A stretch of DNA of 64,000 bases, taken from positions 55,626,336 to 55,690,335 of the forward strand of contig NC_081183.1 in assembly GCF_029867415.1 (NCBI RefSeq), written 5' to 3'. Source of the stretch: Vicia villosa (taxonomy: Eukaryota > Streptophyta > Magnoliopsida > Fabales > Fabaceae). The notes below the pieces were generated by a model. That model was not told where the DNA came from. It was given only the letters and a program-made list of their open reading frames with translations, and did no database searches. Below, piece after piece: positions 49,896-60,589 of the stretch. The number at the start of each line of letters is the position of its first letter. Position 1 is the stretch's first letter. The translations under genes and the position numbers were made by a program.

Positions 49896-50620
49896 TCTAA
49901 ATCCTCAAGAACAATGTTAATCAGCTTGTAGTTTTTTCAATTCTTTGGAGTTTGTTCGATGTTGTCCTTTTCCACAAAATGTGCAATTACATCTGTTAAA
50001 TTTAAGAAAAAAATTACATATAAATTTAGCCAAATGAATTATAAATTTTGTTTTTGTAAATTCATAAATAAATGTGAATGTAAATATAAAATAATATAAC
50101 ATAATATATATACCAAGTAATTTATCACCATTTGTAGCTGAGAGGATATATGAAAAAGCAACAAAATCAAAATGATTTGTTGGAATTTCATTCGAAACTA
50201 TGTTACTGCACTTTGTAGCTCCCATAAAGTTCAATTTGAACTTGTGTGCTGCTGGTTTGAATTTCATTTCATTTCTGGCAACTAAGACAATTTCAAATAA
50301 ATAAGTAGAACCTTCCTTTAAGGATTCATGAATCTGTGTGATAAGTCTTTTCCTCACTGTAGCCGGAATCTTTCCATACTACAATGAAAAAAAGATGAAA
50401 ATACAAATACAAAATCAATATAGATTGTAAATATTATTATGAAATTAAAAATGTAAAATATTTATACCTTTTCGTCAAGTAGAATCATCTCCAAACTGTT
50501 TGTTCCAGATGGATTTTTGAATTCAGGTTGAGTCCACGTACGAATGATTCGAACCTTCAAATTCCAATCAATCTTTCCAGCGTGAATGTTATCAATGAAA
50601 GTAATTATAGGAAGTGCCAT
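49896..50620 (-). pseudogene. RPA1-like copy 21
   Basis: Standard class with two private changes in exon 2, ITQIHESL and KPAAHKF. Confidence 0.85.
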
Positions 50621-51162
50621 TGAATAAACTATGGAAAAGAAAGCTGAATATTGGAGAGATGAATTTATACCAGTTTGGTGGAGGAGAACTGAATTTATAC
50701 CAATTTGGTGGAGGAGTTACGCATGAATAAAATGAGATTGTGATTTGGAACATGGGTTTATGATTTATAAAAAACGTGGGCTTAGAATTTGGATGTGGGG
50801 TTTTGAAACCGTACCAAGAATGTGCGTTTGTGATTTAGAAAATAAGAATGTATGTTTAGTTGACCTGGTAATGAAACATGGGTTTGAGTTAATACGTTGG
50901 TGAAATAAGTAGTTTTTTAAGGATTTATTTTATTCAATATATTTAATATTTAATAATAATTAGTGCGTTTAATCGGGTTAAATCAACTAAAAAGTAGGAA
51001 ACAATGAAAGTATTTTGTTTAGGACTTATTTCATTTAATATATTTAATAAATTAATAATTAGTAATGAAACGTGGGGGGATGAAATTAGTTTGAGAAAAT
51101 AATATATACCATAAATTAAATTACGTAATTTAATATAATGATAAGCTATTATTAAATCTTAC

Positions 51163-51887
51163 TCTAAATCCTCAAGAACAATGTTAATAAGCTTGTAGTT
51201 TTTTCAATTCTTTGGAGTTTGTTCGATGTTGTCCTTTTCCACAAAATGTGCAATTACATCTGTTAAATTTAAGAAAAAAATTACATATAAATTTAGCCAA
51301 ATGAATTATAAATTTTGTTTTTGTAAATTCATAAATAAATGTGAATGTAAATATAAAATAATATAACAAAATATATATACCAAGTAATTTATCACCATTT
51401 GTAGCTGAGAGGATATATGAAAAAGCAACAAAATCAAAATGATTTGTTGGAATTTCATTCGAAACTATGTTACTGCACTTTGTAGCTCCCATAAAGTTCA
51501 ATTTGAACTTGTGTGTTGCTGGTTTGAATTTCATTTCATTTCTGGCAACTAAGACAATTTCAAATAAATAAGTAGAACCTTCCTTTAAGGATTCTTGAAT
51601 CTGTGTGATAAGTCTTTTCCTCACTGTAGCCGGAATCTTTCCATACTACAATGAAAAATAGATGAAAATACAAATACAAAATCAATATAGATTGTAAATA
51701 TTATTATGAAATTAAAAATGTAAAGTATTTATACCTTTTCGTCAAGTAGAATCATCTCCAAACTATTTGGTCCAGATGGATTTTTGAATTCAGGTTGAGT
51801 CCACGTACGAATGATTCGAACCTTCAAATTCAAGTCAATCTTTCCAGCGTGAATGTTATCATTGAAAGTAATTATAGGAAGTTCCAT
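51163..51887 (-). pseudogene. RPA1-like copy 22 (promoter split by Tork element)
   Basis: Exons 2-3 standard class; exon 1 second class (MELPIITFNDN, KIDLNLK). The sequence upstream of exon 1 is interrupted 140 bases from the ATG by the Tork element at 52028; the rest of the unit resumes at 56922. Confidence 0.85.
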
Positions 51888-52027
51888 TGAATAAACTATG
51901 GAAAAGAAAGCTGAATATTGGAGAGATGAATTTATACCAATTTGGTGGCGGAGAACTGAATTTATACCAATTTGGTGGAGGAGTGACGCATGAATAAAAT
52001 GAGATTGTGATTTGGAACATGGGTTTA

Positions 52028-52454
52028 TGTGAGATATTGGATCGAACTCTAGTATGGCCGAAGGGTAGCTTCTTGGTTCGACAGGGTTAAGCATGATGTC
52101 GAAGGTTGTTCACATGCTTGTGTCGAAGATGCTAGGGTTGTTAGCATGTTAAATTAGGTTTTAGTGTTTAAACCCTAATTTGTTAAGTTAGCTTGTTTAT
52201 TAAGTTGACTTGTGTAATGGGCCTTGTGGAAAAAGCCCATTAGTTAGTATGTTAGGTTTTATTATAAATAGCATACTAGTCTCTCATCATTGCTAAGCTG
52301 CAAATCCTAATTTAGGGTGAGAGAGGTTATTTGTTATTCTTGTAAACTTGTAATCTTGTTTTAAGAGAAAGTAAAAGAATAACGGTTATAACCAATTCTT
52401 GTGTTCCTCTTCTTCCTTGTTTTATACTTTGTTCTTGGCATTGAATTCACAACA
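52028..52454 (+). repeat. 5' LTR of the Tork element
   Basis: 427 bases, TGTGAGATATTGG...TTCACAACA. Identical by eye to the 3' LTR up to about 52395; the last 55-60 bases differ at many positions and include a net 9-base length difference. Confidence 0.92.
52263..52270 (+). promoter_or_regulatory. TATA box in the Tork 5' LTR
   Basis: TATAAATA, 236 bases into the LTR and repeated at 56721-56728. Transcription would start about 30 bases further, near TCTCTCATCATTGC. Confidence 0.6.
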
Positions 52455-52457
52455 AAT

Positions 52458-52474
52458 TGGTGCGGTGAGCGTGG
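52458..52474 (+). other. Tork primer binding site matching tRNA-Phe
   Basis: TGGTGCGGTGAGCGTGG lies 3 bases after the LTR end. Its complement, CCACGCTCACCGCACCA, equals the 3' end of plant cytosolic tRNA-Phe as I recall it. Most plant copia elements use initiator Met-tRNA instead. Confidence 0.7.
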
Positions 52475-52479
52475 AGAAG

Positions 52480-55400
52480 ATGCCGTCAACAAAGTATGAG
52501 ATTGAAAAGTTCACCGGAGTGAATGATTTCGGTCTGTGGCGCTTGAAGATGAAAGCCCTACTGGTTCAGCAGGGTTGTTTGGAAGCGTTGAAGGGAGAGG
52601 CAGCCATGAATGCTGCATTAACGGCAGCGGAGAAGACGACTATGATTGAGAAGGCACACAGCGCAATTTTGTTGAGCCTTGGTGATAAGGTTCTCAGGCA
52701 GGTATCAAAGGAGACGACGGCATCAGGGTTATGGGTGAAACTTGAAAGTTTGTACATGACCAAATCGCTGGTAAATCGACTCTACCTGAAGCAAGCTTTG
52801 TATTCATTCAAGATGATTGAAGACAAAGTATTGGCTGAGCAGTTGGATATGTTCAACAAGCTGATTCTTGATCTTGAAAATATTGATGTGAAAATCGATG
52901 ATGAAGATCAAGCGCTGTTACTATTGTGTTCTTTGCCTCGATCACATGCTCACTTCAAAGAAACTCTCTTGTATGGAAGGGAGTCCTTGACGTTTGAAGA
53001 AGTTCAATCAGCCTTGTACTCTAAGGACTTGAATGAACGAAAGGAGCATAAACCTTCGACTGTTGGCGAAGGTTTGGCCGTTAAAGGAAAACTCTTACGA
53101 AAGGATGGTAAGTTCGACAAGAAGAAAGGCAAAAGCCAGTCGAAGACTTACAGTGGCGAAGCATCTGGCATTCGATGCTACCATTGTAAGAAGGAGGGTC
53201 ACACAAGAAAGGTGTGCCCTGAACGCTTGAAATATCATGGAGGTAAGGATAATGGCAACGCTGCCATTGTTCAAGATGATTTCGAATCATCTGATGTTCT
53301 TGTGGTTTCAAGCAGTGACTCTAAGAAGGAGTGGATTATGGATTCAGGTTGCACTTGGCACATGACTCCAAACAAAGACTTGTTCGAGGAATTATGTGAT
53401 CAAGATGGTGGATCAGTATTGCTGGGAAACAACAAGGCTTGCAAGATTGCAGGTGTTGGATCTGTGAGATTCAAGCTCCATGATGAGTCAATAAAGTTGT
53501 TGACTGAAGTCAGGTATGTTCCTGATTTGAAGAGAAATTTGCTTTCTCTTGGTGAATTCGACAAGAAAGGATATGTTTTCCAAGGAGAGAAAAGCATCCT
53601 AAGAGTCATGAAGGGGTCGAAGGAAGTCTTGAGAGGCGTGAAGAAACAAGGCTTGTATACCCTTGAGGCTGAAGTTGTAAGTGGTTCGACAAATGTTGTA
53701 TCCACGAAACCTTTGTCGAAGACAGAAATCTGGCACATGAGATTGGGCCATGTCAGTGAAAGGGGTCTGGTCGAATTAGGGAAACAAAATCTGCTTGGTG
53801 GAGACAAAATCGAAAAGCTGAAGTTTTGTGAACCCTGTGTACTTGGAAAATCTTGCAGAGTGAAGTTCAACAAAGGCAAACAAAGAACACATGGATCCCT
53901 TGATTACATCCATGCTGATCTTTGGGGGCCTGCAAGGTGTCCATCACATTCAGGAGCAAGGTATTTTCTATCCATAGTAGATGATTATTCCAGAAAATTA
54001 TGGGTATTCATCCAGAAGACTAAGGATGAAACTTTTGAGAATTTCAAAAGTTGGAAGACTCTGGTTGAAAATCAGACTGGCAGAAAGGTCAAGAGGTTGA
54101 GAACCGACAATGGCCTTGAATTTTTCAATGAGGCATTCGACAGTTTTTGTGCTGCCTCTGGTATTGCAAGGCATAGAACTACTGCAGGTACTCCACAGCA
54201 AAATGGTTTGGCTGAAAGGTTTAATCGAACTATTTTGGAGAGAGTCAGATGCATGTTGACTAGTGCGGGGTTAACAAAGGTGTTCTGGGCTGAGGCTGTT
54301 TCGACAGCAACATATCTGATAAACAGATGTCCTTCGACAGCGTTAGATATGAAGACACCTGAAGAAGTTTGGTCGGGACATCCACCAGATCTCGACAAAC
54401 TGAGAGTATTTGGCTGCGTAGCCTATGCTCACATTAGGCAAGACAAGGTCGAACCTAGAGCTCTGAAATGCATGTTCATGGGATACCCTGAAGGAGTCAA
54501 AGCTTATAGGCTATGGTGCCTAGAGCCAGGTCACAGGAGGTGTATCACCAGTCGAGATGTAGTTTTTAATGAAGCTAAAATGGCTTTTAAGAAAACTGAT
54601 GATGTTGGTCGAAGTACAGAAACATCTGACGAAGAGCTGGAACAGGTAGAGATTCCTGTTGAGGTGGAGCATGTTGATGCTGAATTGCATATCCCAGATG
54701 AAGTCGAAGAAGAAGCAGAAGATGCTGAAGTTGAGGAAACTGACGATGACTACCTATTGTCGAGAGATAGGTCGAGAAGAGTCATCAAGCCACCTCAAAG
54801 ACTTGGATATGCAGATCTTATAGCTTATGCCTTAATCTCTGCAAGTGAGGTTCTAGACGAAGAACCTAGAGACTATAAGGAAGTTATGAGGAGTCGAAAT
54901 AAGACTGAATGGCTGAAGGCCATGGATGATGAGATGAAATCTCTTCATGATAATCATACTTGGGAACTGATCAAGAAACCTGTTGGGGCAAGGTTAGTCA
55001 GCTGTAAATGGATTTTCAAAGTTAAGGAAGGAATTGAAGGAGTGACGTCGAAAAGATACAAGGCAAGGTTAGTTGCAAGGGGTTTCACTCAGAAAGAAGG
55101 TGTCGACTTCAATGATGTGTTTTCTCCTGTTGTGAAGCATAGGTCCATTCGAATGTTGCTTGCCATGGTGGCACAGTTCGATCTTGAACTGGAACAGATG
55201 GATGTGAAGACTGCGTTCTTGTATGGTGATCTAGATGAAACGATCCTGATGAGGCAACCTGGAGGGTATGTCGAAAAGGGGAAGGAAGATTATGTGTGCA
55301 AGTTAAAGAGATCTTTGTATGGGCTGAAACAATCTCCTCGACAGTGGAATAGGAGATTCGACAAGTTCATGGCACGCATAAGTTTCATTAGAAGTCAGTT

Positions 55401-56442
55401 CGACCATTGCGTTTACTTCAGATTTCGACCTGGTAATTCATTTGTTATTTTGTTACTTTATGTGGATGATATTCTCATAGCAAGCAACAATGTTGAAGAT
55501 GTGATGAGGGTGAAGGCTGAACTCAATAAGGAGTTCGATATGAAGGATCTGGGAGCTGCTTCCAGGATTCTTGGAATTGACATTCGAAGAGATAGAAAGA
55601 AGTCGAAGTTATGTCTATCTCAAGAGGCATATCTACGGAAGATTCTTGAAAAGTTTGGTATGTCGAATTCGAAGCCAGTTGTGACTCCAACAAACCCTCA
55701 ATTCAAGCTGAGTGTTGATCAGTGTCCCAGTACTGATGTCGAAATAGCCTATATGAATAGCATCCCATATGCTAATATAGTTGGTTCTTTGATGTATGCT
55801 ATGGTCTGTACTAGACCCGACATAGCTTACGCAGTCAGTCTTGTAAGCAGGTACATGGCGAATCCTGGAAAGGCTCACTGGCAAGCATTGAAGTGGATTT
55901 TAAGGTACATAAATGGGTCTCTGAATAGAGTCCTAATTTATGGTGGAGCCTTGGGTGAAGATAGTAAAGCAGTAATAGAAGGATATGTCGACTCTGATTA
56001 TGCAGGTTGTATGGATTCTAGAAAGTCTATTTCTGGATATGTTTTCACTATGTTTGGCACAGCAATTAGTTGGAAAGAAACTCTTCAGAAGGTTGTTGCT
56101 CTATCAACCACTGAAGCGGAATATATTGCTCTCACTGAAGCTGTGAAAGAAGCATTGTGGCTTGAAGGTTTTGCAAAGGAGCTGAAACTTCAAGGTCGAA
56201 GTATCACTGTTAAATGTGATAGTCAGAGTGCAATACACCTGTCGAAGAATTCAGCCTATCATGAGCGAACTAAGCACATTGATGTGAGGCTGCATTTCGT
56301 CAGAGGAGTAATCGAGCGTGGAGAAGTCCAAGTGCTGAAGGTTTCGACTGAAGACAATGCTGCTGATATGATCACCAAGACATTGCCGAGTTGCAAGTTT
56401 TTCCACTGTATGCAGTTGATAAAGCTGCATGAAGAAAGCTAG
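52480..56442 (+). CDS. Tork-lineage gag-pol polyprotein, intact
   Basis: 1320 codons from ATG 52480 to TAG with no break. The frame is open further upstream into the LTR, but there it has no ATG, so 52480 is the likely start. Domains in order: gag (MPSTKYEIEKF start), zinc knuckle CYHCKKEGHTRKVC from residue 233, protease DSG at 288, integrase zinc region from His 419 (HMRLGH...CEPC), integrase catalytic Asp 480, Asp 543 and Glu 579 (spacing 35), reverse transcriptase YVDD at 994-997, RNase H from Asp 1171 (VDSDYAG) with STTEAEY and VKCDSQSA. Gag, protease, integrase, reverse transcriptase, RNase H is the copia order; gag resembles Tnt1. It would make particles in the cytoplasm, copy its RNA and integrate the cDNA. 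Expression is not shown. Confidence 0.95.
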   Translation: MPSTKYEIEKFTGVNDFGLWRLKMKALLVQQGCLEALKGEAAMNAALTAAEKTTMIEKAHSAILLSLGDKVLRQVSKETTASGLWVKLESLYMTKSLVNRLYLKQALYSFKMIEDKVLAEQLDMFNKLILDLENIDVKIDDEDQALLLLCSLPRSHAHFKETLLYGRESLTFEEVQSALYSKDLNERKEHKPSTVGEGLAVKGKLLRKDGKFDKKKGKSQSKTYSGEASGIRCYHCKKEGHTRKVCPERLKYHGGKDNGNAAIVQDDFESSDVLVVSSSDSKKEWIMDSGCTWHMTPNKDLFEELCDQDGGSVLLGNNKACKIAGVGSVRFKLHDESIKLLTEVRYVPDLKRNLLSLGEFDKKGYVFQGEKSILRVMKGSKEVLRGVKKQGLYTLEAEVVSGSTNVVSTKPLSKTEIWHMRLGHVSERGLVELGKQNLLGGDKIEKLKFCEPCVLGKSCRVKFNKGKQRTHGSLDYIHADLWGPARCPSHSGARYFLSIVDDYSRKLWVFIQKTKDETFENFKSWKTLVENQTGRKVKRLRTDNGLEFFNEAFDSFCAASGIARHRTTAGTPQQNGLAERFNRTILERVRCMLTSAGLTKVFWAEAVSTATYLINRCPSTALDMKTPEEVWSGHPPDLDKLRVFGCVAYAHIRQDKVEPRALKCMFMGYPEGVKAYRLWCLEPGHRRCITSRDVVFNEAKMAFKKTDDVGRSTETSDEELEQVEIPVEVEHVDAELHIPDEVEEEAEDAEVEETDDDYLLSRDRSRRVIKPPQRLGYADLIAYALISASEVLDEEPRDYKEVMRSRNKTEWLKAMDDEMKSLHDNHTWELIKKPVGARLVSCKWIFKVKEGIEGVTSKRYKARLVARGFTQKEGVDFNDVFSPVVKHRSIRMLLAMVAQFDLELEQMDVKTAFLYGDLDETILMRQPGGYVEKGKEDYVCKLKRSLYGLKQSPRQWNRRFDKFMARISFIRSQFDHCVYFRFRPGNSFVILLLYVDDILIASNNVEDVMRVKAELNKEFDMKDLGAASRILGIDIRRDRKKSKLCLSQEAYLRKILEKFGMSNSKPVVTPTNPQFKLSVDQCPSTDVEIAYMNSIPYANIVGSLMYAMVCTRPDIAYAVSLVSRYMANPGKAHWQALKWILRYINGSLNRVLIYGGALGEDSKAVIEGYVDSDYAGCMDSRKSISGYVFTMFGTAISWKETLQKVVALSTTEAEYIALTEAVKEALWLEGFAKELKLQGRSITVKCDSQSAIHLSKNSAYHERTKHIDVRLHFVRGVIERGEVQVLKVSTEDNAADMITKTLPSCKFFHCMQLIKLHEES

Positions 56443-56473
56443 TGTGTTCCCTTGATGTTGTAGAGTTAGATCC

Positions 56474-56485
56474 AAGGTGGAGATT
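56474..56485 (+). other. Tork polypurine tract
   Basis: AAGGTGGAGATT directly before the 3' LTR, the usual position and composition for copia elements. Confidence 0.8.
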
Positions 56486-56921
56486 TGTGAGATATTGGAT
56501 CGAACTCTAGTATGGCCGAAGGGTAGCTTCTTGGTTCGACAGGGTTAAGCATGATGTCGAAGGTTGTTCACATGCTTGTGTCGAAGATGCTAGGGTTGTT
56601 AGCATGTTAAATTAGGTTTTAGTGTTTAAACCCTAATTTGTTAAGTTAGCTTGTTTATTAAGTTGACTTGTGTAATGGGCCTTGTGGAAAAAGCCCATTA
56701 GTTAGTATGTTAGGTTTTATTATAAATAGCATACTAGTCTCTCATCATTGCTAAGCTGCAAATCCTAATTTAGGGTGAGAGAGGTTATTTGTTATTCTTG
56801 TAAACTTGTAATCTTGTTTTAAGAGAAAGTAAAAGAATAACGGTTATAACCAATTATTGTGTTCTTCTTCTCCCCTATAATTCCCTATTATACTTTGTTA
56901 TTGGTATCGTTTTTCACAACA
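56486..56921 (+). repeat. 3' LTR of the Tork element
   Basis: 436 bases, same start as the 5' LTR, ending TTTTTCACAACA. Followed by GTTTA and the resumed array unit. Confidence 0.92.
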
Positions 56922-57329
56922 GTTTATGATTTATAAAAAACGTGGGTTTAGAATTTGGATGTGGGGTTTTGAAACCGTACCAAGAATGTGGGTTTGTGAT
57001 TTAGAAAATAAGAATGTATGGTTAGTTGACCTGGTAATGAAACATGGGTTTGAATTAATACGTTGGTGAAATAAGTAGTTTTTTTAGGACTTATTTTATT
57101 CAATATATTTAATACTTAATAATAATTAGTGTGTTTAATCAGGTTAAATCAACTAAGAAGTAGGAAACAATGAAAGTAGTTTTTTTAGGGTTTATTTCAT
57201 TTAATATATTTAATAAATTAATAATTAGTAATGAAACGTGGGGGGAATGAAATTAGTTTGAGAAAATAATATATACCATAAATTAAATTACGTAATTTAA
57301 TATAATGATAAGCTATTATTAAATCTTAC

Positions 57330-58054
57330 TCGAAATCCTCAAGAACAATGTTAATCAGCTTGTAGTTTTTTCAATTCTTTGGAGTTTGTTTGATGTGGTC
57401 CTTTTCCACAAAATGTGCAATTACATCTGTTAAATTTAAGAAAAAAATTACATATTAATTGAGCCAAATGAATTATAAAATTTGTTATTTTGAATTCTAA
57501 AATAAATGTGAATGTAAATATAAAATAATATAACATAATATATATACCAACTAATTTATCACCATTTGTAGCTGAGAGGATATATGAAAAAGCAACAAAA
57601 TCAAAATGATTTGTTGGAATTTCATTCGAAACTATGTTACTGCACTTTGTAGCTCCCATAAAGTTCAATTTGAACTTGTGTGTTGTTGGTTTGAATTTCA
57701 TTTCATTTCTCGCAACTAAGACAATTTCAAATAAATAAGTAGAACCTTCCTTTAAGGATTCTTGAATCTGTGTGATAAGTCTTTTCCTCACTGTAGCCGG
57801 AATCTTTCCATACTACAATGAAAAAAAGATGAAAATACAAATACAAAATCAATATAGATTGTAAATATTATTATGAAATTAAAAATGTAAAATATTTATA
57901 CCTTTTCGTCAAGTAGAATCATCTCCAAACTGTTTGTTCCAGATGGATTTTTGAATTCAGGTTGAGTCCACGTACGAATGATTCGAACCTTCAAATTCCA
58001 ATCAATCTTTCCAGCGTGAATGTTATCAATGAAAGTAATTATAGGAAGTGCCAT
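57330..58054 (-). pseudogene. RPA1-like copy 23 (second class)
   Basis: Near-duplicate of copy 18: KPTTHKF, DKLV and the same rearranged intron 2. Confidence 0.85.
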
Positions 58055-58597
58055 TGAATAAACTATGGAAAAGAAAGCTGAATATTGGAGAGATGAATTT
58101 ATACCAATTTGGTGGCGGAGAACTGAATTTATACCAATTTGGTGGAGGAGTGACGCATGAATAAAATGAGATTGTGATTTGGAACATGGGTTTATGATTT
58201 ATAAAAAACGTGGGTTTAGAATTTGGATGTGGGGTTTTGAAACAGTATCAAAGAACATGGATTTGTGATTTAGAAAATAAGAATGTATGGTTAGTTGACC
58301 TGGTAATGAAACATGGGTTTGAATTAATACGTTGGTGAAATAAGTAGTTTTTTTAGGATTTATTTTATTCAATATATGTAATATTTAATAATAATTAGTG
58401 CGTTTAATCGGGTTAAATCAACTAAAAAGTAGGAAGCAATGAAAGTATTTTGTTTAGGATTTATTTCATTTAATATATTTAATAAATTAATAATTAGTAA
58501 TGAAACGTGGGGGGATGAAATTAGTTTGAGAAAATAATATATACCATAAATTAAATTACGTAATTTAATATAATGATAAGCTATTATTAAATCTTAC

Positions 58598-59320
58598 TCT
58601 AAATCCTCAAGAACAATGTTAATCAGCTTGTAGTTTTTTCAATTCTTTGGAGTTTGTTCGATGTTGTCCTTTTCCACAAAATGTGCAATTACATCTGTTA
58701 AATTTAAGAAAAAAATTACATATAAATTTAGCCAAATGAATTATAAATTTTGTTTTTGTAAATTCATAAATAAATGTGAATGTAAATATAAAATAATATA
58801 ACATAATATATATACCAAGTAATTTATCACCATTTGTACCTGAGAGGATATATGAAAAAGCAACAAAATCAAAATGATTTGTTGGAATTTCATTCGCAAC
58901 TATGTTACTGCACTTTGTAGCTCCCACAAATTTCAATTTGAACTTATGTGTTGCTGGTTTGAATTTCATTTCATTTATGGCAACTAAGACAGTTTTAATT
59001 ATATAAGTAGATTCTTCCTTTAAGGATTCTTGAATCTGTCTGATAAGTCTTTTCTTCACTGTAGCCTGAATCTTTCCATACTACGATGAAAAAAGATGAA
59101 AATACAAATACAAAATCAATATAGATTGTAAATATTTTATGAAATTAAAAATGTAAAGTATTTATACCTTTTCCTCAAGTAGAATCATCTCCAAACTATT
59201 TGGTCCAGATGGATTTTTGAATTCAGGTTGAGTCCACATACGAATGATTCGAACCTTCAAATTCAAGTCAATCTTTCCAGCGTGAATGTTATCATTGAAA
59301 GTAATTATAGGAAGTTCCAT
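58598..59320 (-). pseudogene. RPA1-like copy 24 (second class)
   Basis: Near-duplicate of copy 19 (KKRLIRQIQES, FKLKFVGATKC) but without its nonsense codon. Exon 1 is second class. Confidence 0.85.
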
Positions 59321-59863
59321 TGAATAAACTATGGAAAAGAAAGCTGAATATTGGAGAGATGAATTTATACCAATTTGGTGGCGGAGAACTGAATTTATAC
59401 CAATTTGGTGGAGGAGTGACGCATGAATAAAATGAGATTGTGATTTGGAACATGGGTTTATGATTTATAAAAAACGTGGGTTTAGAATTTGGATGTGGGG
59501 TTTTGAAACCGTACCAAGAATGTGGGTTTGTGATTTAGAAAATAAGAATGTATGGTTAGTTGACCTGGTAATGAAACATGGGTTTGAATTAATACGTTGG
59601 TGAAATAAGTAGTTTTTTTAGGACTTATTTTATTCAATATATTTAATACTTAATAATAATTAGTGTGTTTAATCAGGTTAAATCAACTAAGAAGTAGGAA
59701 ACAATGAAAGTAGTTTTTTTAGGGTTTATTTCATTTAATATATTTAATAAATTAATAATTAGTAATGAAACGTGGGGGGAATGAAATTAGTTTGAGAAAA
59801 TAATATATACCATAAATTAAATTACGTAATTTAATATAATGATAAGCTATTATTAAATCTTAC

Positions 59864-60589
59864 TCGAAATCCTCAAGAACAATGTTAATCAGCTTGTAGT
59901 TTTTTCAATTCTTTGGAGTTTGTTTGATGTGGTCCTTTTCCACAAAATGTGCAATTACATCTGTTAAATTTAAGAAAAAAATTACATATTAATTGAGCCA
60001 AATGAATTATAAAATTTGTTATTTTGAATTCTAAAATAAATGTGAATGTAAATATAAAATAATATAACATAATATATATACCAAGTAATTTATCACCATT
60101 TGTAGCTGAGAGGATATATGAAAAAGCAACAAAATCAAAATGATTTGTTGGAATTTCATTCGAAACTATGTTACTGCACTTTGTAGCTCCCATAAAGTTC
60201 AATTTGAACTTGTGTGTTGCTGGTTTGAATTTCATTTCATTTCTGGCAACTAAGAAAATTTCAAATAAATAAGTAGAACCTTCCTTTAAGGATTCTTGAA
60301 TCTGTGTGATAAGTCTTTTCCTCACTGTAGCCGGAATCTTTCCATACTACAATGAAAAAAAGATGAAAATACAAATACAAAATCAATATAGATTGTAAAT
60401 ATTATTATGAAATTAAAAAATGTAAAATATTTATACCTTTTCGTCAAGTAGAATCATCTCCAAACTGTTCGTTCCAGATGGATTTTTGAATTCAGGTTGA
60501 GTCCACGTACGAATGATTCGAAACTTCAAATTCCAATCAATCTTTCCAGCGTGAATGTTATCAATGAAAGTAATTATAGGAAGTGCCAT
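59864..60589 (-). pseudogene. RPA1-like copy 25 (right-edge copy)
   Basis: Intron 2 of the second class combined with a mostly standard exon 2 (EIFLVARNE). Only 65 bases upstream of the ATG remain before the chromovirus-like LTR at 60655, so one of the two TATA-like boxes is lost. Confidence 0.85.

Larger units (their letters stand above)
38504..52027 (-). repeat. RPA1-derived tandem array, block B (11 units)
   Basis: Landmark positions 38517, 39784, 41051, 42317, 43584, 44851, 46118, 47386, 48651, 49917 and 51184 (period 1265-1268). From about 45320 onward a second, more diverged monomer class is mixed in. The block ends in the promoter part of unit 22, where the Tork element inserted. Confidence 0.97.
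52028..56921 (+). mobile_element. Complete Tork/Tnt1-like Ty1/copia element
   Basis: LTR (52028-52454), primer site, one gag-pol frame, polypurine tract, LTR (56486-56921). Flanked by the perfect 5-base duplication GTTTA (52023-52027 and 56922-56926) within array unit 22. All catalytic motifs are present and the first 375 or so LTR bases are identical between the two ends, so it is young and may be autonomous. Confidence 0.95.

Noticed and set aside
52399..52479. Upstream extension of the Tork gag frame into the LTR
   Set aside because: Open but without an ATG (the first codon is TTG), and it crosses the primer site; the ATG at 52480 gives the family's usual gag start.
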